Below are positions 39,084 to 47,895 of a DNA stretch of 64,000 nucleotides, one piece after another (the stretch's first letter is position 1; every line of letters starts with the position of its first letter). Under the pieces are notes generated by a model that was not told where the DNA came from, made no database searches, and worked only from the letters and a program-made list of their open reading frames with translations. Made by a program: the position numbers and the translations under genes. The stretch comes from Nocardia cyriacigeorgica GUH-2 (lineage in GTDB: Bacteria > Actinomycetota > Actinomycetes > Mycobacteriales > Mycobacteriaceae), in the NCBI RefSeq assembly GCF_000284035.1, contig NC_016887.1, forward strand, positions 1,054,001 to 1,118,000, read 5' to 3'.

Positions 39084-39539
39084 ATGACGGACGATCGGAT
39101 GGCGGATATCTATGCCGCGGTGCGGCTCGGCGGCGTTGACCAGCAGGCGGCGCGGGGCGCGCTACACAGACTGTGGGAGGAGCTCGGCGAACACGGTGAT
39201 CCGTTGCATCGCTGCGTGATCGCGCATCATCTGGCCGATGTGGTGGAGACGGCCGAGGAGGCGCTGCTGTGGGATCAGCGGGCGCTGGCGGCGGTGTTCG
39301 CGCCGGGCAGTCCGCTCGATGAGGGCATGCGCGGGTTCCTGCCCTCGCTGTATCTGAATCTGGCCGACAGCCACCGCCGCGTCGGCGATTTCGACTCCGC
39401 CCGTATGCAATTGGCGCTGGCCAAGGGGCACCTCGAGGTCCTCGCCAACGATGCCTACGGCCAGGTGATCCGCACCGGGCTCGATCATGTGGCCGGTGCG
39501 CTCGACGCCGGCTCCACCGAGCGGCTCAAGGCGAGCTGA
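39084..39539 (+). CDS. Uncharacterised helical protein in the SOS/dnaE2 operon
   Basis: 151 residues, starting MTDDRMADIYAAVRLGG. It is helical, with tetratricopeptide-like pairs (ALLWDQRALAAVFAPG, LPSLYLNLADSHRRVGDFDSARMQLALAKGHLEVL). An upstream extension in frame is disregarded because it runs over the SOS box. The LexA box and -10 element lie directly upstream, and dnaE2 follows 24 bases later, so it should be induced by DNA damage with dnaE2. I do not recognise a function; a binding partner of the mutasome is possible. Confidence 0.8.
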   Translation: MTDDRMADIYAAVRLGGVDQQAARGALHRLWEELGEHGDPLHRCVIAHHLADVVETAEEALLWDQRALAAVFAPGSPLDEGMRGFLPSLYLNLADSHRRVGDFDSARMQLALAKGHLEVLANDAYGQVIRTGLDHVAGALDAGSTERLKAS

Positions 39540-39563
39540 ATCCGGTGAGCTGGAGGCCACGCC

Positions 39564-42500
39564 ATGGGCTGGAGTAATGGGCCACCGAGTTGGTCGGAGC
39601 TGGAGCGGGTGCTGTCCGGGCGGCCGGGCAGGCACGATCCCGACTCGATGTATCCGGGCGACGGCGGCGACAGCCCGGCGTGGTCGCGTAAGCGCGGTGA
39701 ATATCTCGCCGACGGCGACGTCCGCCCCCTGGGCCCGGTCGTGCCCTATGCCGAACTGCACGCACATTCGGCCTACAGCTTCCTCGACGGCGCGAGCCAT
39801 CCCGAGGAACTGGTCGAGGAGGCGGCCCGCCTCGGCCTGGAAGCCGTCGCGCTCACCGATCACAACGGCCTCTATGGGGTGGTCCGCTTCTTCGAGGCGG
39901 CCCGGGAATGGGATATCGCCACCGTCTACGGCGCCGAATTGACCCTCACCGCAACCGGATCCGGCCCCGACTCGGCGCCACGCACCGGCGAACCCGATCC
40001 GCCGGGAACGCACCTGCTGGTACTGGCCCGAGGGCAGGAGGGGTATAGGCGGTTGTCGCGGGAGATCGCGGCGGCCCATATGGCGGCGGGGGAGAAGGGG
40101 ATTCTGCGCTACGACCTGGACACCCTCACCGCGGCGGCCGGCGGGCACTGGCAGATCCTCACCGGATGCCGGAAGGGACAGCTGCGGCAGGCGCTGGAAC
40201 AGGATCTGCGGGCGGGTGAGCAGCCGGTGCGCGCCGAGGCGGCGCTGCGCGATCTGGTCGACCGGTTCGGCGCCGAGCGGGTGAGCGTGGAACTCACCCA
40301 TCACGGGCTGCCCGCCGACGACGAACGCAACGCCCACCTCCGCGCGCTGGCCGAACGGCTCGGGCTGCCCGTCGTCGCCACCACCGGCGCGCATTTCGCC
40401 TCCCCGGCCCAGCGTCATCGGGCCATGGCGCTGGCCGCGATCCGGTCCAGGAGCAGCCTCGACGAGATGGCCGGCTGGCTGGCCCCCACCGGCGGCGCGC
40501 ATCTGCGGTCGGGTGCGGAAATGGCGCGCTTGTTCGCTGACTGCCCGCAGGCCATCGGCAATGCGGTCCAGCTCGCCCGCGAATGCGCCTTCGACCTGAA
40601 ATTGATCGCGCCGGAACTACCGCCGTTCCCGGTGCCGGAGGGCCACGACGAGAATTCCTGGCTGCGTCATCTCACGCTGAAGGGAGCCGCCGAACGCTAC
40701 GGGTCGCCGCAGGAGCATCCCGCCGCCTACCGGCAGATCGAGCACGAACTCGCGGTGATCACCGGGATGAAGTTCCCCGGCTACTTCCTGGTGGTGCACG
40801 ACATCGTCATGTTCTGCAAGAACAACGGCATCCTGTGCCAGGGCCGGGGCTCGGCCGCCAATTCGGCCGTCTGCTACGCCATCGGCATCACCAATGTCGA
40901 TCCGGTGCGCAACAACCTGCTGTTCGAACGGTTCCTTTCGCCCGCACGCGACGGCCCGCCCGATATCGATATCGATATCGAATCCGATCGCCGGGAAGAA
41001 GCGATCCAGCACGTCTACAACGCCTACGGCCGCGAATATGCCGCCCAGGTGGCGAATGTGATCACCTACCGCGGTAAATCGGCGGTCCGCGATGCCGCCC
41101 GCGCGCTCGGTTTCTCGACCGGCCAGCAGGATGCGTGGAGCAAACAGGTGAGCCGCTGGACCGGTGTCGGCGCCGAAACCGGCACCGACATCCCGGAGCA
41201 GGTGCTGGAACTGGCCGCCGATATCGAGGGCCTGCCCCGGCATCTCGGCATCCATTCCGGTGGCATGGTGATCTGCGATCGCCCCATCGCCGATGTGTGC
41301 CCGGTGGAATGGGCGCGCATGCCCGGGCGCAGCGTATTGCAGTGGGACAAGGACGATTGCGCCGCCGCCGGGCTGGTGAAATTCGACCTGCTCGGCCTCG
41401 GCATGCTCTCCGCGCTGCACTACATGATCGATCTGGTGCGTGAGCACGAAGGCGTCACGGTCGAACTGCACAAGCTCGACCTTGCCGAAACCGCCGTGTA
41501 CGACATGCTGTCGCGGGCCGATTCGATCGGGGTGTTCCAGGTTGAGTCGCGCGCCCAGATGGCGACATTGCCGCGGCTGAAACCGCGCGAGTTCTACGAC
41601 CTGGTGGTCGAGGTGGCGTTGATCCGGCCCGGCCCGATCCAGGGCGGTTCGGTGCACCCGTATATTCGCCGCCGCAACAAGCAAGAGAAGTGGGATTACG
41701 ACCATCCCTCGCTGAAAAAGACTCTGAAACGTACCTATGGTGTACCGCTGTTCCAGGAACAGCTCATGCAGATAGCCGTCGACGTCGCCGGTTTCACCGC
41801 GGCCGAAGCCGATCAATTGCGTCGCGCCATGGGTTCCAAGCGCTCACCCGAACGCATGGAGCGGCTCAAGGCGCGGCTCTACCAGGGCATGCGCGATCTG
41901 CACGGCATCACCGGCGAGGTTGCCGACCGCATCTACGAGAAGCTGTACGCCTTCGCGAATTTCGGTTTCCCGGAAAGCCATTCGCAGAGTTTCGCGGCGC
42001 TGGTGTTCTATTCGGCGTGGTTCAAACTGCATCATCCGGCCGCTTTCTGCGCCGGTCTGTTGCGCGCCCAGCCGATGGGTTTCTATTCACCGCAATCGCT
42101 GGTGGCCGACGCTCGCAGGCACGGTGTGGTGGTGCACGGCCCGGACATCAACGCCAGCCGTGCCGAACCCACGCTCGAACAGCGCGGCACCCAGGTGCGG
42201 CTCGGCCTGGCGGCGGTGCGGTTCATCGGTGACGAACTCGCCGCGAAGATCGTCGCCGCCCGCGAGGAGAGCGGACCCTACACGTCGCTGCTCGATCTGA
42301 CCGGGCGCGTGGAACTCACTGTCCGCCAAGCGGAATCGCTGTCCACCGCGGGTGCGCTGGACAGCATCACCTCCGCGGCCTCGGCGCAGACGCCACCCCG
42401 GATGCCGGAGGCCTCGGCGGCCCCGAACCCATCGCCGAGTGCCGGGCAACCCGGCGCACGCAGCAGCCTGCGACGCACCGCGCTGTGGGCGGCCGGCGCC

Positions 42501-42983
42501 GCGGCCGGTGAGCGACCGGATCGCCTACCCGGCATGGTCGCTGCCACCGCCGCTCCCTCGCTTCCGGGAATGAGCGCATTGGAACTGGCCGCCGCCGACG
42601 TCTGGGCTACCGGCATCTCGCCCGATAGCTATCCCACCGAGTTCCTCCGCGCCGAACTCGATGCGATGGGCGTGATCCCGGCCGACCGGTTGCTGTCGGT
42701 GCCCGACGGTTCCCGGGTCCTGGTGGGCGGCGCCGTCACCCACCGGCAGCGCCCGGCCACTGCCGCCGGTGTTACCTTCCTGAACCTGGAAGACGAGACC
42801 GGCATGGTCAATATCGTCTGCTCGGTCGGCTTGTGGACCCGCCACCGCAGGCTCGCCCAAACCGCACGCGCCCTGATCATTCGCGGCCGGATCCAGAACG
42901 CCGAAGGCGCGGTGAGTGTGTACGCCGAGCATCTCCAGCAGCTGGATCTGCGGATGGCCGGTAAGTCGCGTGACTTCCGGTGA
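39564..42983 (+). CDS. dnaE2: Error-prone DNA polymerase DnaE2
   Basis: 1139 residues, the usual DnaE2 length. It is the catalytic subunit of damage-induced mutagenesis, acting with ImuA' and ImuB. After a leader of about 60 residues comes the PHP domain (ELHAHSAYSFLDGASHPEELVEEAARLGLEAVALTDHNGL), then the palm with catalytic acids in PPDIDIDIESD (Asp467, 469, 471), the fingers (VALIRPGPIQGGSVHPYIRR, FGFPESHSQSFAALVFYS) and an OB fold near residue 1050 (FLNLEDETGMVNIVC). GGAGG lies seven bases before the ATG. Confidence 0.96.
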   Translation: MGWSNGPPSWSELERVLSGRPGRHDPDSMYPGDGGDSPAWSRKRGEYLADGDVRPLGPVVPYAELHAHSAYSFLDGASHPEELVEEAARLGLEAVALTDHNGLYGVVRFFEAAREWDIATVYGAELTLTATGSGPDSAPRTGEPDPPGTHLLVLARGQEGYRRLSREIAAAHMAAGEKGILRYDLDTLTAAAGGHWQILTGCRKGQLRQALEQDLRAGEQPVRAEAALRDLVDRFGAERVSVELTHHGLPADDERNAHLRALAERLGLPVVATTGAHFASPAQRHRAMALAAIRSRSSLDEMAGWLAPTGGAHLRSGAEMARLFADCPQAIGNAVQLARECAFDLKLIAPELPPFPVPEGHDENSWLRHLTLKGAAERYGSPQEHPAAYRQIEHELAVITGMKFPGYFLVVHDIVMFCKNNGILCQGRGSAANSAVCYAIGITNVDPVRNNLLFERFLSPARDGPPDIDIDIESDRREEAIQHVYNAYGREYAAQVANVITYRGKSAVRDAARALGFSTGQQDAWSKQVSRWTGVGAETGTDIPEQVLELAADIEGLPRHLGIHSGGMVICDRPIADVCPVEWARMPGRSVLQWDKDDCAAAGLVKFDLLGLGMLSALHYMIDLVREHEGVTVELHKLDLAETAVYDMLSRADSIGVFQVESRAQMATLPRLKPREFYDLVVEVALIRPGPIQGGSVHPYIRRRNKQEKWDYDHPSLKKTLKRTYGVPLFQEQLMQIAVDVAGFTAAEADQLRRAMGSKRSPERMERLKARLYQGMRDLHGITGEVADRIYEKLYAFANFGFPESHSQSFAALVFYSAWFKLHHPAAFCAGLLRAQPMGFYSPQSLVADARRHGVVVHGPDINASRAEPTLEQRGTQVRLGLAAVRFIGDELAAKIVAAREESGPYTSLLDLTGRVELTVRQAESLSTAGALDSITSAASAQTPPRMPEASAAPNPSPSAGQPGARSSLRRTALWAAGAAAGERPDRLPGMVAATAAPSLPGMSALELAAADVWATGISPDSYPTEFLRAELDAMGVIPADRLLSVPDGSRVLVGGAVTHRQRPATAAGVTFLNLEDETGMVNIVCSVGLWTRHRRLAQTARALIIRGRIQNAEGAVSVYAEHLQQLDLRMAGKSRDFR

Positions 42984-43027
42984 ACGAGAACCGTGTCGCG
43001 GCCGGTACGAGCCGCTACGCTGCGACC

Positions 43028-44023
43028 ATGCGCAAGCTTGCGGTGTTGCTGATCGCCCTGCTCGGCCTGGCCCTGCTCGTCGGCGGCTGCGGCGATGACG
43101 ACGACGAGTCGGCCACCAGCGGCCGCGCGCCCACCGTCGCCGATATGCCCGGCCCTGCCGCGACACCCGGCTTCCGCGAACAGGCGCCGAGCCGGGAACA
43201 GGACACCGGCGGCGAGGTGAACGCCGACCGCAAGGAAGTGATCACCGGCCAGATCGAGATCGTCTCCGCCGATCCCATCGATGCCGCGGGCAAGGTCACC
43301 GACCAGGTCACCGCCTTGCAGGGCCGGGTCGACAGTCGCACCGAACGTCCCGGCACCGACGACAACGTCCCCAGCGCCCGGCTCACCGTCCGGATTCCGG
43401 CCGAGCACACCGAGGACTTCATCGCCGGGCTCGGCGATATCGGCGAGGTCACCGAGGTGAGCACCAACCGCGATGACGTCACCATGCAGTGGCAGGATCT
43501 CGACGCCCGGATCAAGGCGCTGCAAGCCTCGGTCGACCGGCTGCGCGTGCTGATGTCCGAGGCCACCAATACCGCCGACCTGCTCGCCGCCGAACAGGCG
43601 CTGTCGAGCCGGCAGGCCGAACTCGACAGCCTCACCGGACAGAAGCGCCTGCTCGACGATCAGATCGCGCTGTCCACGCTGACCATCGAGATCTCCAGTA
43701 CCCGTACCGAACCCGAGGAAGGCCCGACCAACTTCTGGGACGGCATCGTCTCCGGCTGGAACTCGCTGGTCGACTGGTTGAAGGATGCGGTGGTCTTCCT
43801 CGGCAAGGCGCTGCCGTGGGCCGGCTTCGTCGTGGTGATCGGCGCGGTGGTGTGGGCGATCGTGCGGCTGATGCGCAGGCCCCGCCGCGCGAAGGCCGCC
43901 ACCCCCGCGGCGCCCGCGCGTGAGCCCGTGCCGTCCGCAGCCGGCGAGTCCGCCAAACCCACTGCCGCAACAGGAGAATCGCGTGCCGACGGTGCGGGCG
44001 ACGATCACACCGAACAGCCGTAA
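43028..44023 (+). CDS. DUF4349 lipoprotein with C-terminal membrane helix
   Basis: 331 residues. The signal peptide RKLAVLLIALLGLALLVGGC has a lipobox, so the protein should be anchored at the outer membrane face from Cys. A DUF4349 domain follows (VTGQIEIVSADPIDAAGKVTDQVTALQGRVDSR... DLDARIKALQASVDRLRVLMSEA), including a coiled coil (about 155-205), then one transmembrane segment (GFVVVIGAVVWAIVRLM) and a charged Pro/Ala tail. Function unknown in this family. The ATG at 43028 is preferred to a frame start at 42980. It overlaps the next gene by 41 bases. Confidence 0.85.
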   Translation: MRKLAVLLIALLGLALLVGGCGDDDDESATSGRAPTVADMPGPAATPGFREQAPSREQDTGGEVNADRKEVITGQIEIVSADPIDAAGKVTDQVTALQGRVDSRTERPGTDDNVPSARLTVRIPAEHTEDFIAGLGDIGEVTEVSTNRDDVTMQWQDLDARIKALQASVDRLRVLMSEATNTADLLAAEQALSSRQAELDSLTGQKRLLDDQIALSTLTIEISSTRTEPEEGPTNFWDGIVSGWNSLVDWLKDAVVFLGKALPWAGFVVVIGAVVWAIVRLMRRPRRAKAATPAAPAREPVPSAAGESAKPTAATGESRADGAGDDHTEQP

Positions 44024-44210
44024 GGGCCCACTGGTCGAAATCCTCGACGACGGCACCATGCGGCTGTATGTCCGCGCGCCCGCCGTCGAGGGCAAGGCCA
44101 ACAAGGCCGCGATCGAGCTGCTCGCCGCCCATTACGGCGTGCCCAAGAGCGCCGTCCGCCTCACCGCGGGCGCGACCTCGCGCTTCAAGCGTTTCGAGAT
44201 CGACGCCTGA
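43983..44210 (+). CDS. DUF167 (YggU) family protein
   Basis: 75 residues from a GTG preceded by AGGAG at six bases. Family features are clear: VRATITPNSRKGP, LYVRAPAVEGKANKAAIELLA, HYGVPKSAVRLTAGATSRFKRFEI. Members are small alpha/beta proteins of unknown role. The gene overlaps the lipoprotein gene by 41 bases and is followed by trmL on the other strand, six bases away. Confidence 0.9.
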   Translation: MPTVRATITPNSRKGPLVEILDDGTMRLYVRAPAVEGKANKAAIELLAAHYGVPKSAVRLTAGATSRFKRFEIDA

Positions 44211-44216
44211 GCGCGC

Positions 44217-44681
44217 TCACACCGCGTCGGGAAACCCGTGCTGGCGCCACGCCTCATAGACCGCGACCGCAGCCGAATTCGACAGGTTCATCGACCGTCG
44301 CCCCGGCAGCATCGGGATCCGCACCAGGTCGGTGATATACGGATCGGCGAGCACCTCGGCGGGCAACCCCGTCGGCTCGGTCCCGAACAGCAACACATCA
44401 CCGGCCTGATACCGCACATCGGTGAATCGCGTCGTCGCCTGCGTGGTGAACGCGTACACCCGTTCCGGCCGGATCGCTTCCCACGCCGCCGCCAGATCCG
44501 CGTGCACCGTCACTGAGGCGAGATCGTGGTAATCCAACCCCGCCCGCCGCAACTTCGGCTCCGACAGATCGAACCCCAGCGGCTCGATCAAATGCAGCTC
44601 ACACCCCGTCCCCGCCGCCAGCCGAATCGCATTCCCGGTATTGGGCGGGATGCACGGCTCATGGAACATCAGCTTTAGCAC
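44217..44681 (-). CDS. trmL: tRNA (cytidine(34)-2'-O)-methyltransferase, SPOUT family; 5' end rebuilt by element insertion
   Basis: 154 residues. SPOUT features: PNTGNAIRLAAGTGCELHLIEPLGF, FGTEPTGLPAEVL, IPMLPGRRSMNLSNSAAVAVYEAWRQ (knotted SAM site). It methylates the wobble base of tRNA-Leu isoacceptors. The current start is GTG 44681, giving VLKLMFHEP. The 15-bp attachment core lies at 44658-44672, so the first codons come from the integrated element. If the element is removed, the native start reads VFRLMFHEP, close to the MFRL start of mycobacterial homologues. The coding frame is intact, but the promoter and ribosome-binding site are now those of the element. Confidence 0.93.
   Translation of the reverse strand: MLKLMFHEPCIPPNTGNAIRLAAGTGCELHLIEPLGFDLSEPKLRRAGLDYHDLASVTVHADLAAAWEAIRPERVYAFTTQATTRFTDVRYQAGDVLLFGTEPTGLPAEVLADPYITDLVRIPMLPGRRSMNLSNSAAVAVYEAWRQHGFPDAV
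44658..44672. repeat. attL core, left end of the element
   Basis: CTCATGGAACATCAG, identical to 55676-55690. The trmL-proximal sequence on its left is chromosomal; on its right comes GCACAACAG (44678-44686), the right arm of the original attP. Confidence 0.9.
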
Positions 44682-44704
44682 AACAGCTAGGTATCCTCTC
44701 GATT

Positions 44705-46396
44705 ATGTCCTCTACCAGCGAGAAGCTTCGCGTACTTGGCAGGCTACGCCTGTCCCGGTCCACCGAGGAATCAACCTCGATTGACCGCCAGCGCGAGACT
44801 ATCCAGCAGTGGGCCGACGCTCACGGGCATACGGTCGTTGGTTGGGCCGAGGACGTAGACGTATCCGGCTCTATCGACCCGTTCGAGACACCTCAGCTCG
44901 GGCCGTGGCTGAACGACCGGCCGCATGAGTGGGATGTCCTCGCAGCATGGAAGCTGGACCGGCTCGGCAGGAACGCTATCCAGCTCAGCAGGCTATTCGG
45001 CTGGGTGATGGAGCACGACAAGACCCTGGTTTCTTGCTCCGAGTCCATCGACCTGAGCACCTGGGCCGGCCGGATGCTGGCGAACGTCATCGCCGGTCTG
45101 GCCGAGGGGGAACTAGAGGCGATCCGGGAGCGCCAGCGCGGATCCCGTCACAAGCTCAGGAACTCGGCTCGCTGGGGAGGTGGCAAACCGCCGTTCGGGT
45201 ACATCGCCGTGAAGAACCCACAGGGTGAGGGGTGGGCGTTAGAGGTCGACCCTGTGGCCTCGAAGCTGATCCGCCGAATAGTCGACGACACCATAGCCGG
45301 GAAGCCATCGACCCAGATTGCGGCCGAACTGAACCGTGAGGGGTACCTGACTCCTTCCCAGTACTACCGGGCGCGGAGCGCTGGCTACTCGACGTTGCTT
45401 CGGTCGGAACTGCCAGCGGATCTGGATGTGAACCCGAAGCAGGAGCCGGGCAAGGTTCGCCGTCGCAAAGTCCGAACTGAGAACCCGTGGACTCAGACCC
45501 CTATTCGCAACATGCTCCGAAGCGACGCGATACGCGGGTACGTCCACCACAAGGGCGAACTAGTCCGTGACGATGACGGTATGCCGATCCAGCTAGCCGA
45601 GCCGCTGGTAACGCTGGATGAGTGGGAGTTGATCCAATCGACATTGGATCGTCGGCGCGACACCAACCGAGCGAAACGCCGGGTCAAGCTGAGTCCACTC
45701 GCTGGCGTAGCGGTCTGCCTCGGGTGCGGCTACACGCTCCACCACACCCGGAAGGTTGCCAGAGGGATCGAGTATCGGTACTACCGCTGCGAGAACAAGG
45801 ACATCAGCGATATCCGGGCCGACTTTCTAGAGGATCTGGTGGGGGAACTGGTCGTAGACGAGATCGGGGATGTCGAAATCCTGGAACGGGTCTGGGTGCC
45901 TGGCGATTCGAGGGAGACAGAACTACGAGAGGCTATCGCGGCCGTAGACGATCTGGTTCGAGCCCTCAGCGGTGCCACGTCGTCGACCGTGCGGGACCGG
46001 ATCCAGAAACAAATCAGTGCCTTGGACGCGAAGATTTCCGAGCTGGAGGCCACGCCAGCGCGTGAATCTCGATGGGAGTACAAGCCGACCGGCGGCGTCT
46101 ACCGAGACGTGTGGGAGTCGTCGGACCTGGCAGGTAGGCGAGAACTTCTCCGGCGCTCAGGGATCACAGTGGCAGTGAGTCTCACCGGCATCGACGGTAA
46201 GCGGTCTGGGGACAACTCCGGCACCTTCGAGTACCGCGTGGACTTCCCCGCTGAGCTGATGGCGAACCTTGGTCACCCGAAAGACGACGAGCAGCTATGG
46301 AAGAAGATCAGCGGCTCGTTTATCCCCGTGTTCGAGCGCCGATCAGCCGCCGACATCGTCAGGACCGAAGCAACACCGTCGCGTGACGGTGCTTAA
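44705..46396 (+). CDS. int: Large serine recombinase (integrase)
   Basis: 563 residues. The resolvase domain (1 to about 150) has the catalytic serine S17 in RLRLSRSTEESTSIDRQ and the WKLDRLGRNA motif; the recombinase domain follows (PFGYIA, STQIAAELNREG, WTQTPIRNMLRS), then a zinc-ribbon-like domain (CLGCGYTLHHTRKVARGIEYRYYRCEN) and a coiled coil (about 400-450). Only three of the usual four zinc cysteines are visible. It should integrate attP into attB at trmL, and excise with a directionality factor not identified here. It lies 33 bases inside attL, which is the usual place. Confidence 0.96.
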   Translation: MSSTSEKLRVLGRLRLSRSTEESTSIDRQRETIQQWADAHGHTVVGWAEDVDVSGSIDPFETPQLGPWLNDRPHEWDVLAAWKLDRLGRNAIQLSRLFGWVMEHDKTLVSCSESIDLSTWAGRMLANVIAGLAEGELEAIRERQRGSRHKLRNSARWGGGKPPFGYIAVKNPQGEGWALEVDPVASKLIRRIVDDTIAGKPSTQIAAELNREGYLTPSQYYRARSAGYSTLLRSELPADLDVNPKQEPGKVRRRKVRTENPWTQTPIRNMLRSDAIRGYVHHKGELVRDDDGMPIQLAEPLVTLDEWELIQSTLDRRRDTNRAKRRVKLSPLAGVAVCLGCGYTLHHTRKVARGIEYRYYRCENKDISDIRADFLEDLVGELVVDEIGDVEILERVWVPGDSRETELREAIAAVDDLVRALSGATSSTVRDRIQKQISALDAKISELEATPARESRWEYKPTGGVYRDVWESSDLAGRRELLRRSGITVAVSLTGIDGKRSGDNSGTFEYRVDFPAELMANLGHPKDDEQLWKKISGSFIPVFERRSAADIVRTEATPSRDGA

Positions 46397-46411
46397 GAGA
46401 AGGGCAATCCA

Positions 46412-46819
46412 ATGGAACTGGAGCTTGCGGTATCCAATCGGCTGTACGCGGTCGGCGGACCGGATCGGATCGAGGTCTACAGGTCCCCGGTGGTCAAGGA
46501 CCGACACGATGTGTACCGGCCGGTGGCCGATTACATCCAGCGTCACGGCCTGGTCCTTGCGGCCAGCGACGTGCACGAAGACGATTCCATGTTCTTCGGT
46601 GAAGCTGCCTACTCGATCTACACCCAGACCCGGCCCGGAGCGCCGGCCGAGCACACCGGCAGCATGAGCATGTACATGGCCGCTCTCAGGTGCGGAATGA
46701 GCTTCGACGAGTACTTCGCTGTCCTGGTCGAAGACGGGATGATTCTGGAGCACCCGAACGGGGGTTACATTCCGTCACCGCATCCGAGCGTTGTCCCCAG
46801 GTACCCGGCGGCGCAATGA
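46412..46819 (+). CDS. Uncharacterised element protein, 135 residues
   Basis: Starts MELELAVSNRLYAVGG, with AAGGGC before the ATG. It is acidic, with a hydrophilic C-terminus ending SPHPSVVPRYPAAQ. It contains VYRPVADYIQRHGLVLAASDVHEDDSMFFGEAAYSIY. I recognise no family. It is translated with the next gene (ATGA overlap). Its position directly after int would suit an excision or regulatory factor, but this is not supported by a motif. Confidence 0.7.
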   Translation: MELELAVSNRLYAVGGPDRIEVYRSPVVKDRHDVYRPVADYIQRHGLVLAASDVHEDDSMFFGEAAYSIYTQTRPGAPAEHTGSMSMYMAALRCGMSFDEYFAVLVEDGMILEHPNGGYIPSPHPSVVPRYPAAQ

Positions 46820-47043
46820 CTATCACCTTGACCTCATTCGCCGGTGATGCGTTCCCGGCATTGATCGACCTGGAGCCGGACGGCGCTTTGTCGATCCTCA
46901 CCGAGGACCGGAAAGGGTGTGGATCAGCTCATATAGCCGCCGCATATAACCACTTCGGCGGCCCGGCTATGAAAGAGCTGGAACACCGATACACCAGCGC
47001 TACCGGATACCCCCGAGTTCTCACAGTGTGGCGAGAGCTATAG
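46816..47043 (+). CDS. Uncharacterised small element protein, 75 residues
   Basis: The ATG at 46816 overlaps the previous stop (ATGA). Sequence: MTITLTSFAGDAFPALIDLE at the start, then helical ALSILTEDRKGCGSAHIAAAYN and ELEHRYTSATGYPRVLTVWREL. No family recognised. It is convergent to the XRE gene, nine bases away. Confidence 0.65.
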   Translation: MTITLTSFAGDAFPALIDLEPDGALSILTEDRKGCGSAHIAAAYNHFGGPAMKELEHRYTSATGYPRVLTVWREL

Positions 47044-47052
47044 CGGGCTGCT

Positions 47053-47895
47053 CTAAGGTTTGTGTGACCTACGGTCTATCTCTGCCCGGATCAGCCTTCG
47101 GGCATCCTCACCGGTGACAGCCTGCCGGGCCAGCGTCTCGAACGCTCGGGCGTACAACGCAATCTCTCGGGGCTGGGTGATCGTCAGCTCTGCCGTGATG
47201 GCCTCCACCATCACCATGCGGTCATCGAACATGACGAAGTTGGTTGCGGGGGTGAGCCATTCAGCACCGGCGGGGACTATCCCGAACAGCATCCGGGGCA
47301 GGCCGATAACGGCTAGGAGCCGGTCCAACTGGCCGGCCATGACCCCATCGTTCCCCACGGTCGTAGCCAACGACTGTTCGGTGATCAGGATATGGAACCG
47401 GTGATCACCGTGGTACAGGACTTTTTGCTGTTCAAGCCGTTTCGAGACGCCTTGGTCTACGTCGTTGGGTACCCGGTAGAACTCGGTCACCCGGCGTAGC
47501 ACGGCTGCGGCGTAATCCGCTGTTTGCAGCATCCCCGGAATCAGCACCGGTTCATAGATCCGCATAACCTTGGTCTGCTCGGCCAACGTCACCGACTGTT
47601 GCTGTCGGCGCTTGGTGCCAGCGTGTAGCAGCCGCTTGAATTCGAGGTACGCCGATTCGATATTTCGGACCGTTGCAACGAGGTCGGGTAGCTGGCTTTC
47701 GGTGCCGGTGTGAGTGCAGTACGCGTGTAGTTGCGCCTCGGTCGGGGTTCGGTTCCCGGTCTCGATCTTGGACACCAAGGACTCGTGCCAGCCCGCCAAT
47801 GCGGCGAGCTGGCGACCTGTGAGTCCGGCATCCTTCCTGATCTCGCGTAAGCGCTGTCCGAGCGCTTGACGCTGTTCGTGAACCGAGTTGGTCAC
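47053..47895 (-). CDS. XRE-family regulator with DUF5753 domain
   Basis: 280 residues from the GTG at 47895. The helix-turn-helix (about 10-60) reads LGQRLREIRKDAGLTGRQLAALAGWHESLVSKIETGNRTPTEAQL. The remainder is a DUF5753 domain (VMRIYEPVLIPGMLQTADYAAAVLRRV, HILITEQSLATTVGN, LLAVIGLPRMLFGIVPAG), typical of actinomycete regulators that work with a small partner. Its start overlaps the DUF6879 stop by three bases (GTGA). It probably controls its own operon through the TTGAC repeats upstream. Confidence 0.92.
   Translation of the reverse strand: MTNSVHEQRQALGQRLREIRKDAGLTGRQLAALAGWHESLVSKIETGNRTPTEAQLHAYCTHTGTESQLPDLVATVRNIESAYLEFKRLLHAGTKRRQQQSVTLAEQTKVMRIYEPVLIPGMLQTADYAAAVLRRVTEFYRVPNDVDQGVSKRLEQQKVLYHGDHRFHILITEQSLATTVGNDGVMAGQLDRLLAVIGLPRMLFGIVPAGAEWLTPATNFVMFDDRMVMVEAITAELTITQPREIALYARAFETLARQAVTGEDARRLIRAEIDRRSHKP

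Noticed and set aside
44640..44704. tRNA gene as the integration site
   Set aside because: No tRNA cloverleaf is present; the core lies in the start region of trmL.
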